From assembly GCA_002286855.1 (NCBI GenBank), contig NRSV01000006.1, positions 682,001-746,000 of the forward strand: a stretch of 64,000 nucleotides of DNA. Reading direction: 5' to 3'. The notes below the pieces were generated by a model, which saw only the letters and a list, made by a program, of their open reading frames with translations, made no database searches and had not been told where the DNA came from. Both the position numbers and the translations under genes were made by a program. Position 1 is the first letter of the stretch; the number at the start of each line of letters is the position of its first letter. This document shows positions 11,315-23,018 of this stretch, one piece after another. Source of the DNA: Bipolaris cookei (lineage: Eukaryota > Ascomycota > Dothideomycetes > Pleosporales > Pleosporaceae).

Positions 11315-13689
11315 GGCGGCAGCGGCGGTCGGCAGCGGCAGCGGCGGCTGGAGTAAGAGGGGTGAGGAAGGATCTCGAGCGATGCTATGTGCGCATTGGA
11401 GGCGGCAAGAGCGAGGCGGGAGGGCGAGGACGTCAGTGGTTGGGGATGAGAGGGGTGGGCAGATGTTCAGCCAGACGTCTGGGGCGGGACAGGATAGTCT
11501 TTACAGACGGAAAGGCTGCGCAGAGGGAAGAAGGCGAGATGAGGTCGGGTGGATGGTGTCGAAGAGGCGCAAAGGCAGGGAGGCCCCGCCGGGAGAACAG
11601 GCGGGCGCGGAAAGAGGATAAGCGTGTCGTGGGTAGGGTGCTGGCGATGGGATGGGCAAATGAAAAGCCAGGGCGTCTTGCAAGCCAGTACAGGCATGTA
11701 ATGTAGGCGCACGCACAAGCCACAGGCGCTCACGGTCAAGAAGAACGAGCGAAGCGGCAGGCTGGCAGACAGGCAGATGGCAAGCAGATGGCAGGTAGAT
11801 GGCAGAAGATGCAGAAGAGGTGAATTGGAGGCTAAACTGTGGTACGCTGCCTCACAAAGGGATCGGCCCAGGAATTGCCGTCTTGGAGGGAGAAGAGAGG
11901 GCTGCCATGCTTGCCATGGCATTTGCGCCTGTCAGTTGTCGGCTAGCAAGCCTGTCGGTCCACGCCAATCCATGGCGCCGCACCCAAATGCCACGCCTGC
12001 AACGCCCCAGTCTTCCACCACGACCACCTCGGCGGACGCCGGACGCGACGAGCGAGTCGAGTCGAGTCGAGTCGAGCCGGGTCGCACATGCTGCCAGCCT
12101 GTCCGCTGGTCCGCGTGCTCGCCTGCCCGCCGCCGCCGCTACGGGACGACAACGCCTATAGTAAGGACGCCTGTGCCTGCGCCGCCTGCGTCCTTGGATA
12201 CGACAACGGCTCTAGCCTCCTCCAGCAACGCCCTCGTGACGGTGAAATGAGAGAAGGGGCTTGCAAGACAGCGGTGCAGGCCCTGCTGTGCCCGTCATGT
12301 ACTGCGGCGACGTCATGGCTACGCTGCCGCGCTTTTCTCTCTTGCCCGGGCTCCTACACTGGCATGCATGAACGAGCATCCGTTGTGTAAACATCCAAAC
12401 TATGTCTATGTATAGAGGTGCATACAAACAGACAATCCACACACATGGAATCCGCCTGCCTCGTCTGGGGCGGGCACCCATGGCAAAGCGTGACCGCCTC
12501 TGCTACTAGCAACGTACGAGCGTGTGCAGGGCAGTCCGACCGAGGCGCCACGCTGCACCCACCGCACCACTACCCTGTGGCAAATTACCCCTATCCACAT
12601 CTGCCACTGGCTCGCTGGCCTCGCGGGCACCAAACCTCAACGTCGACGGTGAACTCTGCCCGCATGCGCCACTAATTTAACGGTGCGCGACTTTGCCCAC
12701 ACGCCCTCTCCTGTTTGATCGTCGCCTTTTTCCCTTTTCCACCGCGCGAGTGGTCTTTGTTTCACCTTTGCCCATCCCATTCCGCAACTCTGCCCCTCGC
12801 CAGCCGCTCATCGCCACCGCTGCGGTAATCTCCTCATCGTGCCTTGCTCGCATCTCAATCTGTAATAGTAACATCCTCGTGCTGCTAACGGACGGGAGAA
12901 GACGAGGGCACGTTGCTCAATGGGTCGACGAGTGGGGTGCGCTCGGACGCCAGACTACCGCGTTGAGAGAGGCCGCCATGGTGTTGTTCAGGGTCTCCCC
13001 GGAGCCTATAGTAGCGCTGCCTAAGTGCATTCTGTGTCCGCTTACTTCGCGGCACATGCTGCCCACTGTGCTCTACTCGACAACGCCATCTTTTCTCCAC
13101 GACCCTCATGACCACACCGCATCCCGCCTAATCATGCCTGCAAACTTTGAGTCTGCTCGGTCAAGACGACCCATGTGCTCCCGGGGTCTTGACGGCCACG
13201 ATTGGCCTGCGTAGATCGTAATGGATCGACTCCGCATACATTCTACAAACTCCCGTCTGAGCACTGTCACTGCTTTCATAAACTGCTCCTGCCATGCCGA
13301 TTGGTTACCTTGCAGAAGCTTATTCACCATGCTGTCCTGCACACCCGCATGCAGTGACTATGAAATATCTATACAATCACACTACACCTAGACCCTCGGC
13401 ACACTGCATCTTTTTTGCCATCAGTCTCTTCCAGCCCCCATCTTGATTTCAGCTTCATTGCCTCGAAGAGAGAAAAAAGCAATTCCGCGGGCAGCCAAGA
13501 AAAAAAAGTACCAAATCACCCCCGCCGCCTGCCAGCCAGCCTTGGCCAACCCACGCTATCCCACAATGCGGGGTCATCAAACCAAAACGCCAACATGAAC
13601 AGACACGTCCATCACAATCACCCGCAGAGACAGGCTCGTAATCACGCCCAAACTATGTACTTACATTACTTGCACTTGTTTAGGCAACA
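11315..13689. other. Long gene-free region upstream of NIK1
   Basis: 2.4 kb between the NIK1 start and the stop of the next gene, both read leftwards, so it is the NIK1 promoter and 5' leader plus the neighbour's 3' flank. On the NIK1 sense strand the first 400 bases are pyrimidine-rich. A (GTCGA) short tandem run sits at 12054-12076. Open frames such as 11467-11922 (minus, ATG, 151 codons, same strand as NIK1) and 12693-13214 (plus) show no recognisable family. Confidence 0.55.
12054..12076. repeat. (GTCGA)n short tandem repeat upstream of NIK1
   Basis: Four to five perfect copies of the pentamer GTCGA, about 740 bases upstream of the NIK1 ATG. No function can be read from it. Confidence 0.9.
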
Positions 13690-15370
13690 CTACCGCAGCT
13701 TCTTGGCGTGGGCCACCAAACTCTCAATCACCTGCTCAAACGCATCCTTGTCTCCTAGCGCGCTCTCCATCCGCTTCTGCCAGTACTCAAACACCTCTTT
13801 TGCCCGTTCCTGCAGCGCCTTGAGGTGATCGATGTGCATCCGCAGCTCATCGTCTGTCAGACCCTCGAGCGCCGCGTCTGTCGTCGCACAAAGCTGCGTT
13901 GTACTGCTAATGTCCAGTTCAGGAGGTGGCGGGGGCCCTTTTCGCTTGCGGTCGACTTTCGAGCTTGACGAATCGACCGACGTCGACGACTCATTCTCAC
14001 GTCTGATGCGTCCCAGTGGACCACCGTTGCTGCGCCCATCAGATGAAGGGCGGGGCGAGCGCTCTCCGGGTATGTGGATCGACGGCAGGATAAGCTTCTT
14101 TTGTTTCGACGCTGGCAGGATTTCATCCAGGTCTACGGGCACGCCCAGTGAGACGAGAAACAGTCGTCGTATTCGTGACCGTACCCAGTCTGGTGGCTGC
14201 AGCGGTGGCGGTGCAACCAGCTGGCTCCACAGCGAGTGGCTGCGCTCCGACAAGAAAATGGACCGTGTCTCCTCCGGATTGGTAGATATGCTGGGTATGT
14301 CTCTTGGCAGAGGGTATATGTCCTCCAGGTAAGGCCGTGTTGCGCTAGTAATGTCTTCAGGTGATGTGAGATGCTCAAAGTCCAAGACTGGCTGTGCGGG
14401 CAAAAGGTTAGTCAGAATGTCACAGTAACAAATGGTCCAAGCAATACTATCAGTGGGCTAGAATTGCTGCAACTTACAGGACCCGGCAAAGGGGCAGGTA
14501 CAGGAGCTTGTTCTGGCACTTTATCAAATGATGTCTCTGCCTCATGCTCGCCTTGCTGAAATCCATCGTCAAAGTCTCCAAAATCATCGTCACCCTCCCC
14601 ACCCTCTTCAAACTCGTCAAAGTCCCCAAACCCATCGTCATCATCAGCTGCCACGTCTGCTGTGTCATCACCAAAGTCGTCGTCGTTGTTGCCCTCTTGT
14701 TGTTGAACCACACCGTTGGCTTCGGGCGCCGCTTCGGCTGCATCGTCGCTCGGATTTATTGTAGATCTGTCATGCGAGGTTGGTGACCCTTCTTCCGTCG
14801 TCAATGGTACGCAGGAGGCACCAAGGAAATGCCCTACGTACCTGAGTTGCTGCGCTGCGCCTCCTGGGGCGCCTTGATGACTACATCAGGCTCCGCATCT
14901 GCCAAACGCTGCTGATGTGCTTCCGTGCCAGGCACATCACCGTAGCTAGGTTCGTCGGGATCAATCTTCTCAACCACGGTCTTTGGGATGGGCGTTCCTC
15001 CTGGCGTAATGGGCCGGTCACTGACGCTAACGCGTGACGCACTGCGGCTTCGCATGCCTTCTGGCACAATCTCGACCTCGTCGGGCACTGCGTCTTGAGT
15101 GCGTTTGTTGTATGCCTCTGTTCCCGGTACTTCGCCATGTGCTGGCGTATCATCGACCCGCTCCACTCGCGTTATTGGGATTGGCGACGACAACGTAAAT
15201 CGTCTAGCCTGGCCTTCAGACGCATCAGAGAAGTGCTCGTCACTTGACTCGGCTAGATATAGTTAGGTACGAACCGCTCAGATTGGCACATGATGTAGCA
15301 TACCGAGCTCCTTCGCACCTGGGTCCTCCAGCTCTACACTCTTGCGGGGTGGTGCTAGGTCGTCCGACAT
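13690..15370 (-). CDS. Acidic protein with FGDF motifs, probable AP-1 accessory (Laa2-like)
   Basis: Exons (minus): 15370-15304, 15252-14842, 14791-14478, 14391-13690; 497 aa, in frame at each junction. The ATG at 15370 is the first in frame. Residues about 45-150 carry two copies of one unit, G-[ED]-V-P-G-T-E-A then R-x-x-D-A-x-P-D. Residues about 170-250 are very acidic, with DFGDD, DGFGDFDEF and DDFGDFDDGF. The C-terminal half (from about 265) is conserved-looking and non-repetitive, and ends with a basic helix. FGDF in an acidic setting is the known gamma-ear binding signal of clathrin-adaptor accessory proteins (aftiphilin, gamma-synergin, yeast Laa2/YBL010C). From this I infer a cytosolic accessory factor of AP-1 at the trans-Golgi or endosome. 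Naming it Laa2 rests on motif style and layout, not on alignment. It is divergent from NSP1. Confidence 0.6.
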
Positions 15371-15852
15371 GTCGAGAACCGCTGGATATTCGTTTAATCT
15401 ACGTGTGTACAACAAGAGGTTGTAGAGAATAGACTGTGATTGGTCTTTAGTGGAATTGGGTGTAGATAATAAGAGAAGTGCGTGATGGGGACGAACGACT
15501 AAAGACTGCGCCTCCTTGCCTCGACGTCGTCGTGGAGTCTCAGGCACCTGCGACTAGCGGGGAGCGGCGGTCTGGAATCCTGGCCGATGGCCAGGTAGGA
15601 ACAACAATTCACCGGAGCTAAGCTCGACCCATGCATCTGTTTGCCCAACTTTTGGATGCGACATTGACGCGCGAGAAGGTCGTGTATATCTGCGCGCATC
15701 CACTTCACCTTGCCAATTAACAGTGGCCCAGCGATTACTTCTACGGTGTGATACGCCTAGCCTAGTTGCGCGTTCGATAGCATCTCCGACCTCAACAACA
15801 ACTCCTTCAACAAGCACCAATCCACCAACGCCGACCTTATACAACCACCAAC
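15371..15852. promoter_or_regulatory. Divergent promoter region, Laa2-like gene / NSP1
   Basis: The two ATGs (15370 minus, 15853 plus) are 482 bases apart, so both promoters and leaders must lie here. The 80 bases before the NSP1 ATG are A/C-rich (CAACAAC, CACCAAC), a usual composition for fungal 5' leaders. I could not identify a specific operator. Confidence 0.6.
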
Positions 15853-18023
15853 ATGAGCTTCTCATTCGGCCAGCAGAACAGTGGCAGTGGTACCAGCAGC
15901 ACGCCTGGCAAGTCTCTATTTGGCGCAACACCCTCAACTGGCGGCGCGACACCGTCTCTCTTCGGCACCGCCAGCAGCACCAACAACACGTCCAGCGCAC
16001 CCAGCAGCGGCGGTTTGTTCGGCGGCGCCACTAGCAACACAGCCGGATCGGGTCTTTTCGGTGGTGGTGCTGCTGCAACATCAAGCACACCCGCAGGTAA
16101 ACCTGGTGGTCTTTTTGGCGGAGGTCAAGCTGGCGCGTCGTCAACACCATTGGCTTTTGGTAGCGGAGGCTTTGGAGGACTTGGAAAGAAGGAGGGCGAT
16201 GCGTCTAAGCCAGCTGGAGGATTTTTTGGCGGCGGTGGTGCTTCCTCTAGTGGTGCTGCCTCTTCTACTCCCTCGTTTGGATTCGGTACAGCTGCTAGTG
16301 AGTATCCATACACGTCCCGGTCGACTCTATGCGCCTACTAACACAAGCCTCAGGCTCAGCACCATCAGCCACACCTGCAACAAACAAGACATCTCTTTTC
16401 CCCTCCACTACTCCAGCCGGCGCTCCTCCAGGTGGTAACCTGTTCAGTCAGCCTGCCCAATCTAGCAGTGGAGCCCAATCTGGCTCTTCTTTGTTCGGCG
16501 GTGCAAAGCCTGCCACAACCTCTTCCTCCACTCCTAGTCTGTTCAGCTTAGGAGGAAACACAGCAGCCTCCAACGACGCAAACAAAAGCGCTACCCCTGC
16601 TGCTGCGCCCACATCCAACCTGTTTGGAGGAGGAAATCAAACATCAACGTCTGGTGGACAAGATGCGAAGACCCTCAAACCTGCGGGTGGCCTCTTCAGT
16701 GGTCTTGGAAACACAACGCCTGCTGACGCGCCAGCAAAACCGTCGGGGTTCACCCTTGGCGCTACATCATCCGCACAACCCGCTTCTTCGCAGCCTGCAT
16801 CCAGCGGCACACCACCCTTGAGCCTAGGTGGAAACACCAGTAGCACAGCAGCTTCTGCGGGTACATCAAGCAGCCTATTCTCAACTGCGGGAGCCTCGAC
16901 GCCAGCTTCGACCGGAAGTGGCTTCGGTTTCGGCAAACCTACTGCCGCTGCTAGCACACCAGCAACCACTGGTGCAGCTACTACCGCCACAACCACAGCG
17001 CCCGCCTCAACCGCATCATCTGGAACATCGCTGTTCCCGAGCTTGGGCGGCGGAAGTTCTGCCGCACCCGCAACTTCTGGGGCTGCAACTACCTCAACCA
17101 CTACCCCAAGCCTATTCGGTAAGCCCTCCGGAAGTGAGGCGCCAGCATCGAAGCCCAACGCCGAATCACAGCCGGCTTCTACTTTGGGCGCTACTAGTGG
17201 GACTGCAGGCGGCAATGCGGCCAAGAGTGGGCTTGCAGCCTCAACCGCGGGACCCGCGCCATCGGCGCAATCACGGTTGAAGAACAAGTCCATGGACGAA
17301 ATCATCACCCGTTGGGCAGCAGACCTATCAAAGTACCAGAAGGAGTTCCAGGCTCAAGCCGAGCAGGTGGCCTCATGGGACAGAGCATTGGTCGAGAACT
17401 CTGACAAGGTCCGACAACTGTACTCGAAGACCTTCCAGGCAGAGCGTGATGCTGCCGAGGTTGAGAGACAGCTGACGATGATGGAAGAGAACCAGCAGGA
17501 ACTGGACTCTTACCTCGACCGCTATGAGAAAGAAATTGACAATCTTATGAAGATGCATGGTGTCAGCGGCAAGAACGAGAGTTTGCGTGGTCCCGACCAG
17601 GAGCGTGAGAGAACGTAAGTATACCCTTTTACATCCGCGCCTTGATAAGAAAAGTACAAGAAACTAACAAAAACACACAGTTACAAACTCGCAGAAAAAC
17701 TCCAGGATCGCCTCAACGAACTAAACAAAGACCTTACAGAAATGATTGAGGAAATAAACAGCACTTCCCAGACCCTCAGCAAGACTGGCAAACCAGACGA
17801 TCCCCTAACAAAGGTCGTCCGCGTCCTCAACACGCAACTCTCACAGCTCCAGCTTATCGACTCTGGTGCCTCGCAGCTCCAGGAGAAGATCGCAAAGGCC
17901 CAGCGTGAGACGCAGCGTGTGGGTGCTAATGGCTGGAATGGACTCGGTTCTGACCCTTCTGCTGATTTCATGAATAGCATGCGTGGGAGTAGGTCGACGC
18001 AGCGGTTCGGTGGTGTGTCGTAG
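15853..18023 (+). CDS. NSP1: FG-nucleoporin NSP1 (Nup62 homologue)
   Basis: Exons: 15853-16297, 16354-17614, 17681-18023; 682 aa, in frame. Residues 1 to about 470 are a low-complexity Ser/Thr/Ala/Gly domain full of FG, GLFGG and SLFG repeats, which forms the permeability meshwork of the nuclear pore. Residues about 475-680 are a heptad-rich coiled coil beginning KNKSMDEIITRW and containing QAEQVASWDR and DSYLDRYEKEID, the Nsp1_C signature that binds Nup57/Nup54 and Nup49/Nup58 in the central channel and Nup82 on the cytoplasmic side (known for the family). The first intron carries a perfect CTAAC branch point and the second ends in ACACACAG. A run of 12 G lies 12 bases after the stop codon. 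Confidence 0.96.
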
Positions 18024-18034
18024 ATGTAATGACA

Positions 18035-18046
18035 GGGGGGGGGGGG
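18035..18046. repeat. G12 homopolymer in NSP1 3' flank
   Basis: Twelve consecutive G residues just after the NSP1 stop codon. On the RNA this would be a G-tract in the 3' UTR. Runs of this kind are prone to length error in sequencing. Confidence 0.9.
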
Positions 18047-18214
18047 TTAATGGGGATGACGGACCGGAAGGATTAAAGTTAAACTTTGGTAGGTGTGTTA
18101 TGCATGCACTTTGGCGTTTTCTTTCTTTGAGAGTGGTATAGGCAATGTCACGTACAATATCTCATTCTGTGACATGCTTGTGAAAGAAAGAAAAAAGCTA
18201 CAAAATGAACCCTT

Positions 18215-19941
18215 CTAAACCCCATCCCCACGCTTTTCCCCCTCCTCCCCCTCCTCCACCCCCTTTCCAGCAACAATCCTCTCTCCCACCACCCCTTCCG
18301 CCTCCCGCCTCTTCTCTGTGCGAACCTGCATCCAAACTAACAGTGCCGTCCACACCCCCATGGCCACACTAACCGCAATCATAGCCCACATTCCCCTCGT
18401 AAAATACGGCGCATAGCTCGCCCCGTAAAACACGATGCTCCACCACGCATTGATAGCGTTACTCCCCATATTCATACTCGCAATAACAACAGCACGCAGA
18501 CTATCTTCTTCGTAGCGCAGGACGTCGTTGGCCCAGGCGAAGAAGGTGGCTTGGCAGGCGTAGACGCTGCCGGCCCAGTAGTACATTGCGAAGTGGATGG
18601 CTGTGTTGTGCGGGTAGGCGAGGATGAGGGACGAGGTGAGGATGCCGGTTAGGGCGATCCAGTAGCCGACTTGATGAACATATTAGCAAGCAGTTGGGGA
18701 GGAAGGGGGAAAGAAGGCGTACCTAGATACCGTTTCCCACCCATGTAATCCGTCAATGTAGCCCAGAAGAGAGTCGACACTATGCCCACGGCCGGTACGC
18801 CAGTGGGGTAGTTATTATTCTGCGTGACGGTGTATTTGTTCGTCGGATGCGATTTCATATACAGTTGCAGCAGGGCGTTTGTGCTGAATGATTCTGTTTC
18901 GCCGGCTAGGATCCAGAGGATGACGAAGAAGTACCAGTACCATGTTTTGAAGCAGTGCTTGACGAAGGAGAGAGAGATTGGAGTGTGTTCGGAGACTTCG
19001 GGGACGCGGGAGATGGCGAGGGCTTTTTCGGAAGCGCTGAGGTAGGGCGCGCGGGTGTTGCGGGGGGTGTCCGGGAAGAGGAGGTAGCCGTAGATTGCGA
19101 CGGGGAGGGTTATGATGCCGTCGATTACTGTGGGAGTTTTCGAGTTAGATTTTCCTTCTTGTATATCGGGAGAGGGTTGGAGTTCTTTTTTTCTTTGGCA
19201 AAACTTACTGAACAGCCATCGCCATCCGCTCATACCCCGTAGACCATCCATACTGCTGTGGATTCCGGTCTGGATGAACCCGCCAATCATGGTACCTGCA
19301 AGTCCAGACGCTGTGAAGATTCCAGATCGCTTTCCTAGCTCTTTCTCGGTGTACCATGATCCGAGGATATAGTGGGTTCCAACGAATGTTGAGGATTCAA
19401 ACAAGGCTTGGAAGAAGCGAATAGCCATGATATCCTGGGGCTTTTGGGCTGCTGCCGTAACCATTGTTAGAGCGCCCCATGCTACCTTTTCTACCTGTTA
19501 GTCGATGTGATAATTCAAACGACTGTGGAGCATACCATGCATAGTGGGAAGAAGTAGCGTGGCTTGACATAGTACAGCGCGATGTTGCATGGGACTTGGC
19601 CAATTGTGTAACTTGGTCACTAGTAAGCAGAAACTCTGCGTTTGATATTCTCTAAAATTTACCCTACTGTAAAAACAGTATTGATCTGGTTGAGCTGGTT
19701 GCCTTTGAAACTCAGCTCCTCCCTCATACCAGAAACATATGCGTTGTTGAGGTTGGTGCGATCCAAGTAACTTTACACAGCATTAGAGAAGTCTCGTTTT
19801 GATTTTGAGCACCAACACATACTTAAGAAAGTACATGAGACAGCAGAAAGTCAGGATGAAAAAATCAAGCTTCTGCACCAGCTTACGCTCTCCTGGCGCA
19901 TTCTGATCGCCTCGCAGATAGGCGATGAAGCTGTTCGCCAT
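18215..19941 (-). CDS. MFS anion:cation symporter, Dal5/Liz1/Tna1-type permease
   Basis: Exons (minus): 19941-19823, 19770-19663, 19611-19536, 19494-19209, 19127-18723, 18669-18215; 482 aa, in frame through five junctions. The ATG at 19941 is the first in frame. N-terminus KLDFFILTFCCLMYFLNYLDRTNLNNAY is the hallmark TM1-loop of the allantoate/nicotinate/pantothenate permease family (ACS family of MFS), followed by about 12 TM segments, with TTG/GxW signatures such as FQALFESS and HYILGSWYTEKELGKRSG. The substrate is probably a small organic anion or amide, not decidable here. The gene is head to head with an amidase across a 613-base promoter rich in GATA motifs, so uptake and hydrolysis of one nitrogen source is a sensible inference. 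The C-terminus is a Glu/Lys-rich cytosolic tail. Confidence 0.9.
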
Positions 19942-20554
19942 GCTGAATTGACAACGCCTTCCAATGGTGAGACGGTTCTCTGGCGATGGCTGCAGTGTTT
20001 GGGCGGAGTTGTTGTTTTGTAAGGTATGTCGATAGACAAAGACTATCACTCCAACCTCCGATTTTTCTTATCTGATCCGTCTGTAGTTGTTCAGTACGGT
20101 TCGGATCAGGCACTCAGATACGCGCATGATAAGCCCGAGGCAAAAAGTGCAAGATACCAGAGATAATAGGCCACTTTTAACTGACTCGGGAAACGCGTAA
20201 TCAGGAATTCCCTTTTGCAGATCTTAAAACTTCTTGATAGGCAACTAATCGCCGGTATCGGTGGCCAAAAGACAAGCTCAACAAGGCAGATCGTCTTCTC
20301 AGACAACGATAGCCTACTCGGCCGATTTACCGGAAAGCCTGCGAAGAGGTCAGCCAGGGTGGTGTGGACCTATAAGTGCGGGGAGTGGCATGGTCATGGG
20401 CTTGAAAGGTGCGGCCGAGGACCACGCGGATTGGATAAAGTAGGAATGGATTACCCACGGATATGGGCGCAATAATCTACTTTGGGTGTCGCAGAAGTTT
20501 GTTGCTGCTGTACTTCAACATTGCAGAGTCTTGGATCTACACAAGTTTTAAGCC
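19942..20554. promoter_or_regulatory. Divergent permease/amidase promoter with seven GATA (AreA-type) motifs
   Basis: HGATAR matches on either strand lie at 20030-20035, 20043-20048, 20068-20073, 20127-20132, 20161-20166, 20235-20240 and 20307-20312. About two would be expected by chance in 613 bases at equal base frequencies. Known: clustered HGATAR sites recruit the AreA/Nit2 GATA factor for nitrogen-catabolite control. Both flanking genes fit such control. Binding itself is inferred. Confidence 0.55.
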
Positions 20555-22510
20555 ATGGCAGTTGAGCCAAACTGGGAGAAAGTCGCTGCGGGGAAGCGTG
20601 CAGCCTTGGCGGAATCCATTCCGACGCTATATCGCATACCTCAAGACAAATTGCCGCCAGAGTCCCAACTCGATGTAACGGTCTGGCCAAAGGATTCCGG
20701 ATGGTTTACTCCAAAAGAACTCGAGATTACAGGCAGTACAGCCTCTCAGATCCTGGAAAAGATTGCGTCCAAAGCGTGGAGCGCAGAGGATGTAACCGCT
20801 GTCTTTTGCAAACGTGCTGCAGCAGCCCATCAACTGGTATGATAAAAGTCTTGGAAATATTTGGAATACCACCTGACTTAAATCAGACCAACTGCTTGAG
20901 TGATGTATTCTTCGATGAGGCGATTGCACAAGCAAAGTTCCTCGATGAGCATCTCCAGCGAACTGGGAAGGTGGTAGGACCACTTCATGGCCTGCCTATT
21001 TCGCTCAAAGACAACTTTAATGTCAAAGGAAAAGACAGCACAGTCGGATTTACATCCCTTGTAGGCAAGCCGGCTGAATACAATTCAACACTTGTAGATT
21101 TGCTGGGGAAGCTTGGTGCAGTGCGATACTGTAAGACCAATGTGCCAACTGCCATGATGATCGTATGTATTTTTACATAGTTTACGGTGCGCAAACTTAC
21201 ATGGCACAGGCAGAGTCTGTGAACAACACATTTGGCCGTACAGTCAACCCATTGAACCGAAAAGTCACATCTGGAGGATCTTCTGGCGGAGAATCAGCCC
21301 TTATTGCATTCGGAGGCAGTCCTTTAGGCATTGGAACCGATATAGTAAGTCCAATCTGGGCTTGCACATTCTGTTGCTGACAGTACAATCAGGGTGGCAG
21401 TTTACGGATACCAGCAGCATGCACTGGCATCTTCACTCTTCGTCCATCGTTTGGTCGCTTTACGACGCAAAGATGTAGATCTGGCCTTGCCGGTCAGGAG
21501 GCAGTGCAAAGCGTCAATGGCCCTATGGGAAAAACGCTTGAGGATATCACCATGTACTCAAAAGCCGTGGTTGATACAGAGCCTTGGAAACTAGATCCCA
21601 AAATGTTACCCATACCATGGCGAGTTGTAGAACCTCCTAAGAAACTCAAAATCGCGGTACTCTGGAACGACGGTATCTGCATGCCCACACCTCCGGTAAC
21701 CAGGGCACTGAAAGAGATTGCGGAGAAGTTGAAGATGGCAGGACATGACGTTGTTGATTGGGATCCTAAGCTGCATCCAACCGCACTTGAAATTCTGGTA
21801 GGCATCCAAGGAACCACCTGAGTCTTGATACTGAATAGTACAGGCAAAATTCTTCGTCGCAGATGGCGCTAAGAGCGTCAGGGCATTGCTCGAACCGACC
21901 GGCGAACCGTTTCGCCCAGAGATGCAAGCATACGCAGAATCCAAAGAACTAGGAGTCTATGAAATATGGCAGCTACATTTGGCGAGGAGCGAGCTACAAA
22001 GGCAATACTTGGAACAATGGAATTCTATGGAAGGACTCGATGCTATCTTAGGTAAGCCTGAAATCTGCATCATTGGTAGCCATTGATTAACCATTGACAG
22101 CGCCCACAACTCCCTACTCCAGCGTACCACATGGTGAATTCAAATACGTCGGATATACTGGCGTATACAATATAGTAGATTACTCTGCAGTGTCATTCCC
22201 TTGCGGAGTCTCGGTCGATAAAACGAAAGACAAGCGCTTGATTGATCACAAGCCTCAAAGTGATTTTTGCAAAGCTACTCAAGATAACTGTAAGATGCAC
22301 TGCACCACGATATGGAAGAATCTTGATGACTAATATGTGATAGATGATCCTGAACTCTTGGATGGATTGCCTGTGAGCTTACAGTAAGTATCGCACCAGA
22401 GTGGCCCTCCTGATCATGACGCTGATACACACAGACTTATCGCCCAAAGACTTGAGGAAGAGAAGGTGCTTGCTATGACCGGAGTGATATTACAAGCGAT
22501 TAGAAAATAG
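20555..22510 (+). CDS. Amidase-signature hydrolase (acetamidase-like)
   Basis: Eight exons: 20555-20836, 20887-21162, 21210-21344, 21393-21797, 21844-22051, 22101-22289, 22344-22383, 22435-22510; 536 aa, in frame. The amidase-signature triad is complete: Lys135 in GLPISLKDNFNVKG, cis-Ser211 in TSGGSSGGESA, and nucleophile Ser234 in GTDIGGSLRIPAACTG. The spacing (76 and 23 residues) matches the family. It should hydrolyse a C-N amide bond to a carboxylate and ammonia (or amine). The length and N-terminal segment resemble fungal acetamidases (AmdS, general amidases), but the substrate cannot be read. There is no signal peptide, so it is probably cytosolic. One short exon (40 bases) is flanked by clean GTAAGT and ACAG signals. 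Divergent from a Dal5-type permease with a GATA-rich promoter between them. Confidence 0.92.
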
Positions 22511-23018
22511 AGCATTGTGTCTTTCAGACATAGACTTGATCTAGATGAATAGAAACTATCAGCGTATAAGGTGACGTTATCTAATTGTAGATTAGGTCCG
22601 TGAGTGGTAGTTTCCCACAGTACAACTCGTGTCCTTGTCGCGTAGTGTTAAGCAAGAGCCTTTCCTAAATATAGCAAATAATTTCGCACTTAACTTCCAA
22701 CAAGGACACGGTCTTGACAACCTCTTATGACCTCGTATCTTCCGACATATGCCCTCACCTTATGCATCTCTCCTACAACCAGCGTCACCTCATTCCTGAC
22801 CCCCACCACCCTACACGCATTTGCTTGTAAGAACTTCAAGCTGGTCACCACTCACTCTTCTCCCACGCAGTCCTGCGCGTGGAAAATCCGCATTCACTTA
22901 ACGGCCTATCTGTCAAACCTCTGACTCGCTCCTTGAAAGTTCTACATATATTTTCTTGTGGTATCATTTGCCGTTTGCAAAATCCTATTTTACCAAAAAT
23001 TATTTCTTAGCTGGACAG
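22511..23018. other. Intergenic: amidase 3' flank and promoter of the MFS-like gene
   Basis: 508 bases with no supported coding sequence. The part from about 22680 on is pyrimidine-rich on the plus strand, as expected for a promoter/leader. A TTG-started frame from 22956 runs into the next gene, but the first ATG is at 23019. Confidence 0.55.

Noticed and set aside
12693..13214. 173-codon plus-strand frame upstream of NIK1
   Set aside because: No recognisable family or conserved block, and a composition like neighbouring non-coding DNA.
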